The notes under the pieces: model-generated
What the model was told of the DNA's origin: nothing
Databases searched by the model: none
Seen by the model: the letters and a program-made list of their open reading frames with translations, nothing else
DNA from: Puniceicoccaceae bacterium
Lineage (GTDB): Bacteria > Verrucomicrobiota > Verrucomicrobiia > Opitutales > Coraliomargaritaceae
Direction: 5' to 3'
NCBI GenBank assembly: GCA_002729725.1
Contig: PBYS01000006.1
Span: forward strand, 1-51,548
Length of the DNA stretch: 51,548 nt
Shown: positions 1 to 9,621 of the stretch, piece after piece
Position numbering within the stretch: the stretch's first letter is position 1
How the letters are laid out: every line of letters starts with the position of its first letter
Position numbers and translations under genes: made by a program

Positions 1-360
1 AATCCAAGCGGCCTCAAATCCGTGCGAGGAAGGCAGCTAAGAAAGAAGACTTCAGGCTCCCATTGTCCGAAATCCGTGAAGAAGCTAAAATCGTGCTATT
101 TAGGGGAATATCGAGGAATAAAAAGAAGCCTTAATAAATCGCAAGCGCTTAACTTGCAACTATTAGGAACAATAAGGCACCAACAGCAAAAAGCCCGTTT
201 AAATTTAGAAAACCGATGCTCTATCCAACTGAGCTACACCCGCATACCAAAAGCAGGTAATGTGTACTCGTTCAGCCAACTGGCAAGACAATCTAATCAG
301 TCAAAAGCTAAAATTAAAACAGAATTAAGCGGCCGCATCAGCGAAGGACTTAGCTAGCCC
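1..360. other. Left-edge region without a supported protein gene
   Basis: I see no convincing coding sequence here. The long plus-strand frame runs straight through the antisense of a tRNA and has no recognisable domain. The region holds the truncated tRNA-Arg described separately. It also holds a nested imperfect inverted repeat: GCCTTA at 128-133 pairs with TAAGGC at 173-178, and GCAAG at 141-145 pairs with CTTGC at 153-157. The motif CACGGATTT (minus strand) occurs twice, near 70-80 and 15-25. The remainder is A+T-rich and may be one end of an element that extends left of the window. Confidence 0.5.
204..243 (-). pseudogene. Truncated tRNA-Arg(TCT), 5' half only
   Basis: On the minus strand the sequence follows a canonical tRNA from position 1: acceptor strand GCGGGTG (243-237), TA, D-stem GCTC/GAGC with loop AGTTGGATA (234-218), A26, anticodon-stem 5' strand TCGGT (216-212), and a seven-base loop TTTCTAA (211-205) that reads anticodon TCT. 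One further base (204) still pairs. After it the expected ACCGA strand, variable loop, T-arm and 3' acceptor are missing, and no matching 3' half follows before the window edge. A functional tRNA cannot be made from this copy. It is either a remnant broken by integration near the anticodon loop or a displaced 5' fragment marking the end of an integrated element. Confidence 0.8.
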
Positions 361-927
361 CTACTCTAGCCCTAGTTTCTGGCGGCCAGCTTCAGAAATC
401 ATATGCGGGGTCCAGGGCGGATCCCAAACGATATCAACTTGAGCCTTTGAGACGCCAGTCAGTGCTTCAATATTCTTTTTGGCGTCCTCCGCAATGACTG
501 GGCCCATGCCACAGCCTTGGGCCGTCAAAGTCATTTTAACCTCAACCTGGTGCTGGCCCTCCGCATCTGGTTGGCTCAATTGCAGATCATAAATGAGCCC
601 TAAATCCACAATATTGACAGGGATCTCGGGATCGAAGCATCCACGCATGGCATCCCACACAAGCTCTTCACTGAAAGGCACATCACTATCCGCCGACTGC
701 TCAGCTTCAACGGTAGCATCGAGCTGAGCCTGAGCTTCAGCTCCAAGCGCATCCCAATCACGGCTCGAAAGGCGGTAAAGCCCCGAATCTGTGCGTATGG
801 TGACTGTACCACCAAGTGCTTGCGAAATGACTGCGCGCGTGCCTGAGCTAAGCACCTTAATCTCTCCCGCTGGAATGATTGTGGCCTCGGTATCGCGAAC
901 AAGAGTTAATTCTTCGTTAAACTGCAT
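361..927 (-). CDS. sufT: SufT-type iron-sulfur cluster assembly protein (MIP18/DUF59 domain)
   Basis: Cytosolic accessory factor for Fe-S protein maturation. The N-terminal ~80 residues are a SufT-type segment (QALGG, then SGLYRL). They are followed by a MIP18/DUF59 domain with the family hallmarks DPEIPVNIVDLGLIY, TAQGCGMG and the C-terminal DPPWTP. The Cys of GCGMG is the residue this family uses in Fe-S transfer. Length (188 aa) fits SufT. I chose the ATG at 927 because SufT proteins begin close to the FNEELTLVRD segment; an upstream in-frame ATG at 990 would add 21 residues that do not look conserved. Neither start has a clear ribosome binding site. It stands alone, without the suf operon, and diverges from the secreted-protein gene at 1093. 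Confidence 0.85.
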   Translation of the reverse strand: MQFNEELTLVRDTEATIIPAGEIKVLSSGTRAVISQALGGTVTIRTDSGLYRLSSRDWDALGAEAQAQLDATVEAEQSADSDVPFSEELVWDAMRGCFDPEIPVNIVDLGLIYDLQLSQPDAEGQHQVEVKMTLTAQGCGMGPVIAEDAKKNIEALTGVSKAQVDIVWDPPWTPHMISEAGRQKLGLE

Positions 928-1092
928 AGAACTCAAAACAGCATAACCACGACTAATGTCAATCCACAGCGAAGATAAAGCTTGCACCATTTACGAAACA
1001 GCCGGGCCAGAACAGAGGAATATACTTGGCAATGTGCCATTGCTGTTGAAATACTCTCTCTTTTCATCCCGTCCACATCCCCATATCATACA

Positions 1093-2382
1093 ATGCTCCG
1101 ATCCAAAATCAGATCCTACGCAAAGTCTCTCCTTCTAGCTCTGACTCTACTGCCAGCACTTACACATGCTGCCAGCAACGACGAGCCCATAGATCTAAGT
1201 ATCCTGAAACAAAGCGATACTTTAATGTCTTACATGACAGCGTCCCAAAAGATGCAGTATCTGCGCTTAGAACGTGCAATCGACTCGGCAAAGTCGGATT
1301 TAAAGAGCGGTCAATACCTAGCGAATAGTAAGCCCTCTAATTTAAATCCCGAGCAAGATATGCAACCGCTCATCGAACGTGGCAAACTGCTCATTGAAAG
1401 CGCTCAGTTGCAGATAAAAAATTCTCAACAAGGACTGGTTGAACTCTTACAAATCGTACAACAGCAACAATCCCATCAGGTCGCAGTGGATTTAAAGCGC
1501 TTCGATTACGACCTCGAATCAGCCAACTACGACGATGCAATCACAGTGCTTTGTAAACGACTGCTAAATACCTGTTGGGAACTCGGTTACGAAACCCTCT
1601 TTTTTGATGGCGTCTTTATTCAAGACAGCGAGAGTACGCAGCGATCCAGCCCCGAGTTACACAACAACACCTACGACCAACTCATCAAAATTGATGGCAC
1701 AGCGTTTAGCGTCACGATTCCAGTGGATTTCCAGCTAAAGCCCGACACCACTGGCTCCACCAGCAGTATCTTTGAATATGAGAATGCACCCATCTTTAAA
1801 GATGACAAAAAAGCTTTGCTAGTAATCGAAATTATACAACCCGCGGACTCCAGTTCAGGGCTACTCTCCTTGCGAGCCATCGACCTGGGCACGCAGCAAA
1901 TTGTCGCGCACCACTTGATCAAAATCAAAGACTCCGCTGAAAAGCTAGGCTTAGTAGGCGAGAATCTAGTTGATCGCACACCTGACCAACTCAAATTACG
2001 TGACGAAGCGAATGCATTGGAAACCCTGTCCAATCTAGGTGATCTTTACATATTTAAGGTGAGCTCCGAATTCGAGAACACAATTGTTAACGAATTGCTG
2101 ATACACACACTGCTCAAAGACAAGACACTTAAAATTACCGATAGTGACTTCATTTTGCGCGCCTACGGCGCAGCCCTGACAACGCCCGAAAGCTGGCAAG
2201 GTCACTCGAATGCGCAACTAACAATCAATGCAGACAGCTCGATCAACCATTACAAGCTTGTCGCTTTAGCTGATAACAGTGACCGAGTGCTGCCCTGCGG
2301 CACGCTACAGTTAACTAATAGCAATGCCCCCGAAACAGTCACAGATACTGCGAAAGCACGCGAGGAAACTGCAGAAAATTAG
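1093..2382 (+). CDS. Secreted protein of unknown function (429 aa)
   Basis: I do not recognise a family. I start it at the ATG at 1093 because this gives a textbook signal peptide: a basic n-region (LRSKIRSYAK), hydrophobic core LLLALTLLPAL and a cleavage site after THA. The longer frame from 982 would bury it. The mature protein is hydrophilic, with Q-rich helical stretches near residues 75-120 that could form coiled coil, followed by mixed alpha/beta sequence with a single Cys-rich spot (VLCKRLLNTCWEL). No lipobox or membrane anchor is visible, so the product is probably periplasmic. It diverges from sufT and converges on the ACT-domain gene, with a shared hairpin between them. Confidence 0.7.
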   Translation: MLRSKIRSYAKSLLLALTLLPALTHAASNDEPIDLSILKQSDTLMSYMTASQKMQYLRLERAIDSAKSDLKSGQYLANSKPSNLNPEQDMQPLIERGKLLIESAQLQIKNSQQGLVELLQIVQQQQSHQVAVDLKRFDYDLESANYDDAITVLCKRLLNTCWELGYETLFFDGVFIQDSESTQRSSPELHNNTYDQLIKIDGTAFSVTIPVDFQLKPDTTGSTSSIFEYENAPIFKDDKKALLVIEIIQPADSSSGLLSLRAIDLGTQQIVAHHLIKIKDSAEKLGLVGENLVDRTPDQLKLRDEANALETLSNLGDLYIFKVSSEFENTIVNELLIHTLLKDKTLKITDSDFILRAYGAALTTPESWQGHSNAQLTINADSSINHYKLVALADNSDRVLPCGTLQLTNSNAPETVTDTAKAREETAEN

Positions 2383-2392
2383 AGACTGACAA

Positions 2393-2415
2393 CCGCCTCT
2401 TAATCTAAGAGGCGG
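2393..2415. terminator. Bidirectional hairpin between convergent genes
   Basis: CCGCCTCTTA (2393-2402) pairs perfectly with TAAGAGGCGG (2406-2415) around a three-base loop. It lies just past the plus-strand stop and overlaps the stop codon of the minus-strand ACT gene. Neither side has a long T tract, so termination efficiency is uncertain. Confidence 0.5.
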
Positions 2416-2912
2416 ATATCGACCATCACATCTTGAGCGATTTGCTCTAGACGTGCACGAATCGCTTCGCGATCGATTTCAGGATCACAGCCCAAGCGGG
2501 CCTTGGCTTCAAAAAGCATGCCGCCCGAACTGGGCGCGCTGTAAGCGCGCGTGCTGAGTTCTTCGACATTGACGCCTGCGAGTGCCGGCGCCTTAAAGAC
2601 ATCGCGCACGATGCCCGGTTGGTCACTGCCCACCACTTCCAAGTCAAACTGACGCAGTGGCTCCGCCGGAGAACAGGTCGAGCCAGCTGCGATCATGACA
2701 TCGAGGTCGCTAATCGTGCGCAAGGCGATCTCCAACTCTTGTTGTAAATCTCCCGCAACAGTGACTTCCAGCAGGCCGACAAAACGTCCGGCCAGATGTG
2801 CCATCCGGCAGTGCTCCCAGTTGCCACCGTGCGTCGCGATCACATCCGCGAGTTTTTCGACAAGTCCTGCGCGGTCCTGTCCACTAATCGTTAGAACTAA
2901 TACGCCATCCAT
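2400..2912 (-). CDS. Tandem ACT-domain protein, GcvR-like
   Basis: 170 aa made of two ACT domains. The first begins at [28 protein letters not shown] and the second at [31 protein letters not shown]. Both keep the small-ligand-binding turn D-x-x/P-G-[IL]-V. This architecture is that of the glycine cleavage repressor family (GcvR) and related amino-acid-sensing regulators; it has no DNA-binding or catalytic domain of its own. No gcv genes lie nearby, so the ligand and partner cannot be told from context. A regulatory role is inferred from the family. Confidence 0.75.
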   Translation of the reverse strand: MDGVLVLTISGQDRAGLVEKLADVIATHGGNWEHCRMAHLAGRFVGLLEVTVAGDLQQELEIALRTISDLDVMIAAGSTCSPAEPLRQFDLEVVGSDQPGIVRDVFKAPALAGVNVEELSTRAYSAPSSGGMLFEAKARLGCDPEIDREAIRARLEQIAQDVMVDIRLLD

Positions 2913-2983
2913 AGCAGCTAGACTAGCCAGTCGCTGCCCGAGCGCAAGCGTACAAACTCAGCCCTGTGAGAGGTATGCAGTGT

Positions 2984-3304
2984 CTAGGAGAGATAGGTGC
3001 AGCAGTAATCAGCGCCGCCCTCAGCGACTTTCAAACTGAACTTAGAGTTACCTGGGACATTAAAGGACTGTCCTTCCGCGTAGGTATTCCACTCATCGCT
3101 GCCGTCGAGCTTCACATCCATCGAGCCGCCCAGCATCTCCATCAACTCGGGTGCTTCCGTGCCAAACTCGTAATCACCAGCTTGCATAAAGCCTAGGGTT
3201 TTCTTCGAGCCATCGGCGAACTGCACCGTGCGGCTAGTGACTTGGCCGCCGAAATATACATTGGCCTTTTTGATAATGGTGACGTTTTCGAATGTTTCAG
3301 ACAT
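2984..3304 (-). CDS. ppnP: Pyrimidine/purine nucleoside phosphorylase PpnP (cupin)
   Basis: 106-aa single cupin of the YaiE/PpnP (DUF1255) family, which phosphorolyses nucleosides to free base and ribose-1-phosphate. Family landmarks are [13 protein letters not shown], the G-x-Y-x-F turn ([19 protein letters not shown]), and the C-terminal [13 protein letters not shown] followed by YCCTYL. The ATG at 3304 is chosen over longer in-frame starts because it gives the family length and has GGAG about 10 bases upstream. It is divergent from the dehydrogenase gene at 3426. Confidence 0.9.
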   Translation of the reverse strand: MSETFENVTIIKKANVYFGGQVTSRTVQFADGSKKTLGFMQAGDYEFGTEAPELMEMLGGSMDVKLDGSDEWNTYAEGQSFNVPGNSKFSLKVAEGGADYCCTYLS

Positions 3305-3425
3305 GCGCTTAGTTCTCCGAATGCACGCGCATCTGTCGATCAAAAATATGAACTCACGCCAAACAAAGCATGCAAAGAGTCGGCACCAGGTTTGACATCT
3401 GCTTCGGAGAGCGAATCCTGAGAGC

Positions 3426-4259
3426 ATGAGCAAAATAAAAGTAGCCGTCATCGGCTTGGGAATCATTGGATCCACTTGGGCACAGCACTACGCTACAGAT
3501 AAGCATCTGGTAGCCAGCTGGAACCGCACACCCAAGCCACAGCTAGACTTGAAACAGACGGACTTGGCGGGCTGCGCCGCAGCGGCGCAATATCTACAGC
3601 TATGCTTGTACGACGCGGACTCGGTGCGGGACGTTTTAAAACAACTCCTGCCCCACCTCAACGCCAGGCACGTGGTGATTCAATCTTCGACCATCGACGG
3701 CGAAAGTGCGCGCGAGTTTGCAGACATGGTGCAAACCACTGGCGCACGCTACCTAGAGGCCCCTTTCACTGGAAGTAAGCCTGCCGCCGAACAGCGCCAG
3801 ACAGTATTCTTCTTGGGCGGCGATGCCTCGCTGGTCGCGGAGGTGGAACTCCTGCTCGCCACCGTCTCCAATAAGCGCTTCCATATTGGAGAGCCCCAGC
3901 AAGCGACCGCCATCAAGCTGGCCATGAACCTCCAGATCGCCAGCATGAGTCAAGCGCTCTGTGAGGGCATTACCCTCGCACGCGGCGCCGAGATCAGCGA
4001 CGACTGCTTTTTCGATGTGCTACGCGCCAACGTAGCTTGGTCCGGCTTGGCAGAATTAAAGGAGCCCAAGCTGCGCGAGGCGGATTACAGTCCGCAATTT
4101 TCCGTCAAAAACCTACACAAAGACATGCGTTTGGCCAAAAAGACAGCCAAGCGCGAGCTGCCTCAACTAGAGCGCACTTTACAAACCTTAGCCGCCACCG
4201 AGGCTGCGGGCCACAGTAAGGAAGATTTCATTTCCATGATCCGCTTGCTGGAAGATTAA
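3426..4259 (+). CDS. NAD(P)-dependent beta-hydroxyacid dehydrogenase family protein
   Basis: 277 aa. An N-terminal Rossmann domain has [10 protein letters not shown] as the dinucleotide loop and a basic residue after beta-2 (SWNRTPK), which favours NADP(H). A beta-hydroxyacid dehydrogenase helical C-domain follows. Landmarks are QSSTIDGES, the substrate loop [23 protein letters not shown] and the catalytic lysine in AIKLAMNL. The family includes 3-hydroxyisobutyrate dehydrogenase, tartronate semialdehyde reductase and glyoxylate/succinic semialdehyde reductases; the exact substrate cannot be assigned. It stands alone, convergent with hrpB. Confidence 0.85.
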   Translation: MSKIKVAVIGLGIIGSTWAQHYATDKHLVASWNRTPKPQLDLKQTDLAGCAAAAQYLQLCLYDADSVRDVLKQLLPHLNARHVVIQSSTIDGESAREFADMVQTTGARYLEAPFTGSKPAAEQRQTVFFLGGDASLVAEVELLLATVSNKRFHIGEPQQATAIKLAMNLQIASMSQALCEGITLARGAEISDDCFFDVLRANVAWSGLAELKEPKLREADYSPQFSVKNLHKDMRLAKKTAKRELPQLERTLQTLAATEAAGHSKEDFISMIRLLED

Positions 4260-4282
4260 AGGGGCTGACAACCAGCGCTCCC

Positions 4283-6871
4283 CTAGCGCCACTCGTGCTT
4301 GGGATAGCGACCAGCTAGCTCTTTACGCACATGCGCATAGGCGCCGGACCAAAAACCATCGAGATCCTCGGTCAGATGAGCGGGCCTTTGATTAGGCGCA
4401 AGTAGCTCGACTAGCAGTGGCACCTGCCCATTGGCGACTCGTAGCTGTGCGCCCGGCACATCGTAAAAGTCCTGCAATTTAGAGGCGATGATCGCGCGCC
4501 CATCGGCCTCGTAGCGAATACGAGCGGGACGCTTACGACGCGGCAAATCCATTTCAGCTGGCGCGTAGGCGTCGATATAATATAGCTGCTCTGGGCGGAT
4601 CCAATCTTTGACAGTATCCAGCACTGGCCGGTCTTTGATTTCTTTGTAACTAAGAGCACCGTGGCAAATTTGTTCAATCAAGAGCTGGCGTGCCTCGTCG
4701 TCGATCGCGGCGATCTCTGTTTCGGGGCAATGACGTGCTACAAAATTAACACGTTGAATCCAATTTTCGACCGCCGCATCCCAATGCTTCAAATTCAATT
4801 TGCCAGCTTGCACTTCAGCGGCCAACAAAGCCGCGGCTTGGTCGTAGTCAGGCTCTCCTTGATCTTTGGCCTGCAACACTAGATCACGAAAACGTCGCTC
4901 GGTTCGGCAGACCACTCTACGCGCCGAAGCATCATAGCTAGTGGCCGTGCCCTCGCTGAAGTCCGCGCCAAACAGTGCCTCCAACCACTGAGGTTCCACC
5001 GCGGTGGCGAGCCCCAACAGCACGGTGACCTCGCCACGTAATTCACGCTCTTCGAGCTCAGAGGCGACCAACAAGACAGACTCAACCACACTCTCGCGAC
5101 GTAACTCTCCCGAGCGCCCATGCACCATACGGCAGCGACGTGTGCCACGATCATTTCGCAGTGCGAGATGATCCGAAAACGCCACCAGTATGCACTTACA
5201 GATGCGCTCTTCGAAATCAGGCAAGGGACCGGAACGCGTGTCTAAGCCAACCTTTTCGGCCAATCTCAAGATCTGTTGCGCCACGGCGCTGGCTTGCCGC
5301 GCAGCCCCTCCATGTATGCCTAGAGCAGCACATGCATGCGCATTAAACTTGGCCGCTTGTGCCAGCTCCCAAGCTTTTAAATGCACAAAATAATCGGAGC
5401 GCGCATCGGCATGATCTTCAATCTGGCGCAACTGCTCACGCCGCACACGGTCTTCACGCGCGGCTCGGTAGAAGGGCCGCCCCTGGCTGAGTGCCGCGAT
5501 CAAAGCCACATCTGGCAGCACCCCCAAGCGGTCTCCCTCAATTAATAAGCGTGCATAGCGGGGATGCAATGGGAAGTCCGACATCTGAAGACCCAGCGGA
5601 CTGATGCCCAATTCCCCCGATTCTGTCATGTCAGTGACAGCGCCCATGCCCTCGAAGGCCCCTAAATCCTGCAACAACTGGTAGGCGCGCCGCAGCGCCT
5701 CATCCGTGGGTGCTTCAAACCATGAAAACACAGTTAAATTACAAATGCCAGCCGCTGCCAGCATCAACACCGTTTCGGATAGGTCGACCCGTTTCACTTC
5801 CGCCTCGTCGCGCTCTGAGCGAGCCAGGTGTTCGGCCTCGCTCCATAGTCGCAGGCATACACCCGGCCCCGTCCGCCCCGCTCGCCCCGCTCGTTGTTCA
5901 GACGAAGCACGACTGATCGGCTCAACCAAGATAGAATTGATGCCACGCCGTGCATCATAGCGTGCAATACGCGCGAGTCCGCCATCGATGACCGCACGCA
6001 CGCCATCGATGGTGATCGAAGTTTCTGCGACGTTGGTCGAGACTATGATTTTAGGGCGCTCACCACTGCTAACCGCTCGATCTTGCGCATCAGGCGGTAA
6101 TTCGCCATGTAGCGGAAGCACCTCATACGCACGCGATTCTGGCAGTGCTTGTATCGCCTCCATGGTCTTACGAATCTCAAATGCGCCGGGCATAAAGATC
6201 AGAACATCGCCTTCCACTTGTCCCGCGATTGATTTCTTAAAAGCGCTGGCGGCCCGCTCCCAAACGGGCGCCGCCTGCCGCCCGAGCGCGGCACCAGTGT
6301 AGCTGACCTCAACCGGATACATGCGTCCCGAAGCTTCCACTCGGGCGCAAGGGTCCAGATAGGACTGTAAGACATCAATGTCCAAGGTGGCTGACATCAC
6401 AACCAGCTTCAAATCGGGCCGCTGCGCAGCCACAGATTGCAGGGCACATGCGAGGCTTAGATCACTGGTCAAGTGTCGCTCGTGAAACTCATCAAAGACC
6501 ACCGCCCCCACGCCCTTTAAGCCCGGGTCTGATAAGATCTGTCGTAACAAAATCGCCTCAGTAACGAAGCGAATGCGGGTCCTCGCGCTGACTATATTCT
6601 CAAAACGTATTTGGTAGCCGACCTCTTCGCCCAATTTAACGCCACGCTCGAAAGCGACCCGTTTAGCGAGCAAGCGCGCCGCCAAACGCCGTGGTTGCAG
6701 CACGACGATCTCTCCCTCGATACCGGAACGGTCCAATAGAATTTGCGGCACCTGCGTGGACTTACCTGACCCCGTGGGCGCAGAGAGCACGACACGCCCC
6801 GTGGCGGCTAGACCTGCCAGTAAATCGTCGGCGACATCGTAAATAGGGAGATTTGAAGTAGATGATTTCAT
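4283..6871 (-). CDS. hrpB: ATP-dependent RNA helicase HrpB (DEAH/RHA family)
   Basis: 862-aa superfamily 2 helicase. Motif I is APTGSGKST (residues 31-39), motif II DEFHER (127-132) and motif III SAT. The second RecA domain has STNVAETSITIDG and motif VI QRAGRAGRTGPG. A long C-terminal region with the HrpB-specific segment ends in PNQRPAHLTEDLDGFW. Size and architecture match HrpB, an RNA helicase whose cellular role is poorly defined. The usual FLPG motif reads IFMPGAFEIRK. The gene is monocistronic and divergent from ilvA. Confidence 0.93.
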   Translation of the reverse strand: MKSSTSNLPIYDVADDLLAGLAATGRVVLSAPTGSGKSTQVPQILLDRSGIEGEIVVLQPRRLAARLLAKRVAFERGVKLGEEVGYQIRFENIVSARTRIRFVTEAILLRQILSDPGLKGVGAVVFDEFHERHLTSDLSLACALQSVAAQRPDLKLVVMSATLDIDVLQSYLDPCARVEASGRMYPVEVSYTGAALGRQAAPVWERAASAFKKSIAGQVEGDVLIFMPGAFEIRKTMEAIQALPESRAYEVLPLHGELPPDAQDRAVSSGERPKIIVSTNVAETSITIDGVRAVIDGGLARIARYDARRGINSILVEPISRASSEQRAGRAGRTGPGVCLRLWSEAEHLARSERDEAEVKRVDLSETVLMLAAAGICNLTVFSWFEAPTDEALRRAYQLLQDLGAFEGMGAVTDMTESGELGISPLGLQMSDFPLHPRYARLLIEGDRLGVLPDVALIAALSQGRPFYRAAREDRVRREQLRQIEDHADARSDYFVHLKAWELAQAAKFNAHACAALGIHGGAARQASAVAQQILRLAEKVGLDTRSGPLPDFEERICKCILVAFSDHLALRNDRGTRRCRMVHGRSGELRRESVVESVLLVASELEERELRGEVTVLLGLATAVEPQWLEALFGADFSEGTATSYDASARRVVCRTERRFRDLVLQAKDQGEPDYDQAAALLAAEVQAGKLNLKHWDAAVENWIQRVNFVARHCPETEIAAIDDEARQLLIEQICHGALSYKEIKDRPVLDTVKDWIRPEQLYYIDAYAPAEMDLPRRKRPARIRYEADGRAIIASKLQDFYDVPGAQLRVANGQVPLLVELLAPNQRPAHLTEDLDGFWSGAYAHVRKELAGRYPKHEWR

Positions 6872-6935
6872 GAATTTAGTGCCGCACCATTTGAGGCAGA
6901 ATCATTCTCCTGCGTAAAGGCTGGAACAGGGCAAA

Positions 6936-6958
6936 GCATGTTTCTGGCTAAAACATGC
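6936..6958. promoter_or_regulatory. Inverted repeat in the hrpB-ilvA divergent region
   Basis: GCATGTTT (6936-6943) and AAACATGC (6951-6958) form a perfect eight-base inverted repeat with a seven-base spacer, midway between two divergent start codons. It could be an operator for either gene. There is no direct evidence for a bound regulator. Confidence 0.3.
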
Positions 6959-7016
6959 ACACTCAAAGGCGCTTTCGAAGTTGAGCCTGCGCACAAAACA
7001 CTGTCCACTCTAGCCT

Positions 7017-8555
7017 ATGGACAGTGAATCACTACAGCGCAGTCTCCGTCAGGAGATACTTTTTGCACGTCGCCGGATCTATGAGGTCGGCGAAGCAACG
7101 CCGCTGCATTCGATTATTCTACAAGAGCCCGAGCTCGAGATTTTCGTAAAACGCGAAGACCTCTCGCCGATCCATGCCTACAAATGGCGCGGCGCCTACA
7201 ATCGCATGGCACTGCTCAGCTCAGAAGAATTAGCCATCGGCGTAGTGACCGCCTCTGCTGGTAATCACGCGCAAGGAGTGGCCCTAGCCGCTCGCAAACT
7301 GGGCTGCCACGCAATCATTTACATGCCACTCTCGACCCCGCGCATGAAACAAGTGGCCGTGCAACGCCATGGGGGCGACTGTGTCACCATCCGCCTACAC
7401 GGCGACAGTTATGATAGCGCCAGCGCGGCCGCACACGAATGCGCCGCGCAAGATGGGCTTACTTACATACACGCTTACAATGACCTAGCGGTAATGGCCG
7501 GCCAAGGCACACTGGCCGACGAGATCGTGATGTCTGGCAAGGGTCCCTTCGATGTCGCGTATCTACAAGTCGGTGGTGGCGGCATGGCGGCAGCCACCGC
7601 CACATGGTTAAAAATGAACTTCCCCGACATCCGCATCATTGGTGTCGAAGGCGTGCAACAAGCCTCGATGGCAGCCGCGGTGAAGGCAGGCAAGCCGGTC
7701 GCGCTGGATCAGGTCGACGTCTTCTGCGATGGCACTGCGGTGCGCAAAGTCGGCACGCTCACCCACCAGATTTGTGCCGACCTAGTCGATGAGTGGGTGA
7801 CGGTGAGTAACGATGAAGTCTCAGCCGCGATTCAATTTCTCTGGGAGCAATTGCGCTGCATTCCCGAGCCTTCGGGCGCGATGGGGGTAGCGGCCATTTT
7901 AAAACAACGTGAAGCACTCGCCGGAAAACGCGTGCTCAGTGTCCTCTGCGGGGCCAACATGGACTTTGAACAGCTGGCCACCATCGCACGCCGCTCCGCA
8001 GTCGGTGCAGCGCGACGTCGCTATCTAAAAATCCAGATCCCAGAAAAAGCTGGCGCGATGTATGGTTTGCTTGAGTCACTGCCCAACACTGTGAATATCG
8101 TGGACTTTCAATACGGGAAAACAGACGCCGAACTGGCGGGGCCGGTGATCGGCTTTGACCTGTCGCCAATGCAATTTAGCGTGCTCACACAAGCGCTCAG
8201 CGATGGCAACTATCCCTACAATGAAGTCAGTTCGGAGACCGATGTGGATGTAGCCTTTCGACTAATCCACTATGATTCCAAATTGCTCCGGCACCCGATT
8301 TTTATAACGCTGGAGTTCCACGAACGCTCCGGTGCACTCGCCGACTTCCTGCGAGCAGTCAGTCCACATTCTAATCTCGCCTACTTTAATTATGTATATT
8401 CCGGCGAGCGCGTAGGCCGCGCACTACTGGGCTTTGAATTTGAGACAGCCGAGGCGCATGCGCAATTCGAGCAGGTACTAGAATCTGCCCAACACGCCTA
8501 CCGTGCATATCAACGCGTATCTGAGAGTTCGCTCAAGCGCATACTCGGTAAGTGA
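7017..8555 (+). CDS. ilvA: Threonine ammonia-lyase, biosynthetic type
   Basis: Converts threonine to 2-oxobutyrate, the first step to isoleucine. 512 aa, matching the feedback-regulated biosynthetic enzyme. The PLP domain holds the lysine in [13 protein letters not shown] (K56; the usual motif is S-F-K-x-R-G-A, so the Phe is Tyr here), [11 protein letters not shown], and the PLP-phosphate glycine loop VGGGGMAA. Two ACT-like regulatory repeats follow, beginning near [20 protein letters not shown] and [20 protein letters not shown], so isoleucine/valine control is expected. The ATG at 7017 has no strong ribosome binding site. The AEC transporter gene follows after 14 bases, probably as an operon. 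Confidence 0.93.
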   Translation: MDSESLQRSLRQEILFARRRIYEVGEATPLHSIILQEPELEIFVKREDLSPIHAYKWRGAYNRMALLSSEELAIGVVTASAGNHAQGVALAARKLGCHAIIYMPLSTPRMKQVAVQRHGGDCVTIRLHGDSYDSASAAAHECAAQDGLTYIHAYNDLAVMAGQGTLADEIVMSGKGPFDVAYLQVGGGGMAAATATWLKMNFPDIRIIGVEGVQQASMAAAVKAGKPVALDQVDVFCDGTAVRKVGTLTHQICADLVDEWVTVSNDEVSAAIQFLWEQLRCIPEPSGAMGVAAILKQREALAGKRVLSVLCGANMDFEQLATIARRSAVGAARRRYLKIQIPEKAGAMYGLLESLPNTVNIVDFQYGKTDAELAGPVIGFDLSPMQFSVLTQALSDGNYPYNEVSSETDVDVAFRLIHYDSKLLRHPIFITLEFHERSGALADFLRAVSPHSNLAYFNYVYSGERVGRALLGFEFETAEAHAQFEQVLESAQHAYRAYQRVSESSLKRILGK

Positions 8556-8569
8556 AGAGCGATTAACAC

Positions 8570-9520
8570 ATGCACGACTCCGGACTCATTTTCTCGGCCA
8601 TCACGCCGATTTTTTTCATTATATTGGCAGGCTTCATCGCTCGGCGGCTAGGCTGGCTGAACGAAGCCGCCGACCGCAGCTTGATGACGGTGGTGGTCAA
8701 CCTACTCTACCCGGCCTTCATCTTTTCGCTGGTGTTGGGCAACGAAGCGCTACGCGATCCGGCCAATATCGTACTGCCCCCGCTGATCGGACTCACCACG
8801 ATTATAGCAGGCTTTGGTAGTATTATGTGGATCGCGCGCAAACTCAATATCGGGGACCAGCGCGAATGTCGCACTTTCGCTTTCAGCACTGGGATTTATA
8901 ACTACGGCTACTTCCCGATTCCGATCATCGCGCTGCTTTTCAGCCGCGAGACCACCGGCGTGTTGTTAGTCTATAATGTTGGGGTCGAAATCGCGATGTG
9001 GTCGCTCGGGGTCGGCTATATCCTTTCGGCCAACGATCCTAAGCCCATCTGGCGGCGCCTGCTAAGCGCGCCCGTGATCGCGATTCTGATCGCAGTCCCG
9101 CTGAACTGGCTGAAAGTCGACCAACACTTACCCAATTTTGCATTTGAATCGATCAACCTACTCGGTCAATGCGCGATTCCACTGGCACTACTCATTATCG
9201 GAGCCACCTTCGCCGACCTCGCCAAGGGCGTGCGCATGTTCGATCGCCTGCGAATACCGGTGGTGGCGGTGTTAATTCGCCTCGGGATCTTTCCCGCGCT
9301 CTTAATACTATTCGCCTTCCTGTTCCCCTTCCCCACAGAGCTCAAAGCGGTGATGCTAGTGCAAGCCGCAATGCCCTGTGGCGTCTTTCCGATCGTACTT
9401 GCCCGGCAATTTGATGGCTCACCGGAAGTGGCCCTAAAAGTCGTGCTCGCGACCACGGTTGTGAGCTTTGCCACCATTCCCTTGTGGATTACCTTCGGAA
9501 TGCGCTTACTTGAGCTGTAA
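8570..9520 (+). CDS. AEC family permease (auxin efflux carrier fold)
   Basis: 316 aa, almost entirely hydrophobic, with about ten transmembrane segments in two five-helix repeats. The start [23 protein letters not shown] and the later [17 protein letters not shown] (helix 8-9 crossover) are typical of the Auxin Efflux Carrier/MleP family, whose bacterial members move carboxylic acids or amino acids. It sits 14 bases downstream of ilvA, which suggests amino-acid or keto-acid efflux linked to threonine/isoleucine metabolism. That link is inference from position only. Confidence 0.85.
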   Translation: MHDSGLIFSAITPIFFIILAGFIARRLGWLNEAADRSLMTVVVNLLYPAFIFSLVLGNEALRDPANIVLPPLIGLTTIIAGFGSIMWIARKLNIGDQRECRTFAFSTGIYNYGYFPIPIIALLFSRETTGVLLVYNVGVEIAMWSLGVGYILSANDPKPIWRRLLSAPVIAILIAVPLNWLKVDQHLPNFAFESINLLGQCAIPLALLIIGATFADLAKGVRMFDRLRIPVVAVLIRLGIFPALLILFAFLFPFPTELKAVMLVQAAMPCGVFPIVLARQFDGSPEVALKVVLATTVVSFATIPLWITFGMRLLEL

Positions 9521-9561
9521 TTTTATTCCAACAAACTAATTTTGATTGGATAGCCTCCCCT

Positions 9562-9601
9562 TGAAAACAAAAGCGCCCCACTCGGACTCGAGAGGGGCGC
9601 T
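9562..9601 (-). terminator. Rho-independent terminator of the mcsA-mcsB-clpC operon
   Basis: AGCGCCCC (9572-9579) pairs with GGGGCGCT (9594-9601), extended inside by CTC/GAG. Read on the minus strand it is followed at once by a T-rich run (TTTTGTTTTC). It lies about 20 bases past the clpC stop. Confidence 0.85.
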
Positions 9602-9621
9602 GGAAAACTTGATTCTAGAGC

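Noticed and set aside
1..243. Group I intron inside tRNA-Arg
   Set aside because: The break falls in the anticodon loop as such introns do, but no P/Q/R/S core (for example the conserved GACGG...AAGTCC-type segments) is visible in the 200 bases available. It cannot be fully excluded because the window ends.
22..357. Plus-strand 111-aa frame at the left edge
   Set aside because: It crosses the antisense of the truncated tRNA, is strongly basic and low in complexity, and shows no domain.
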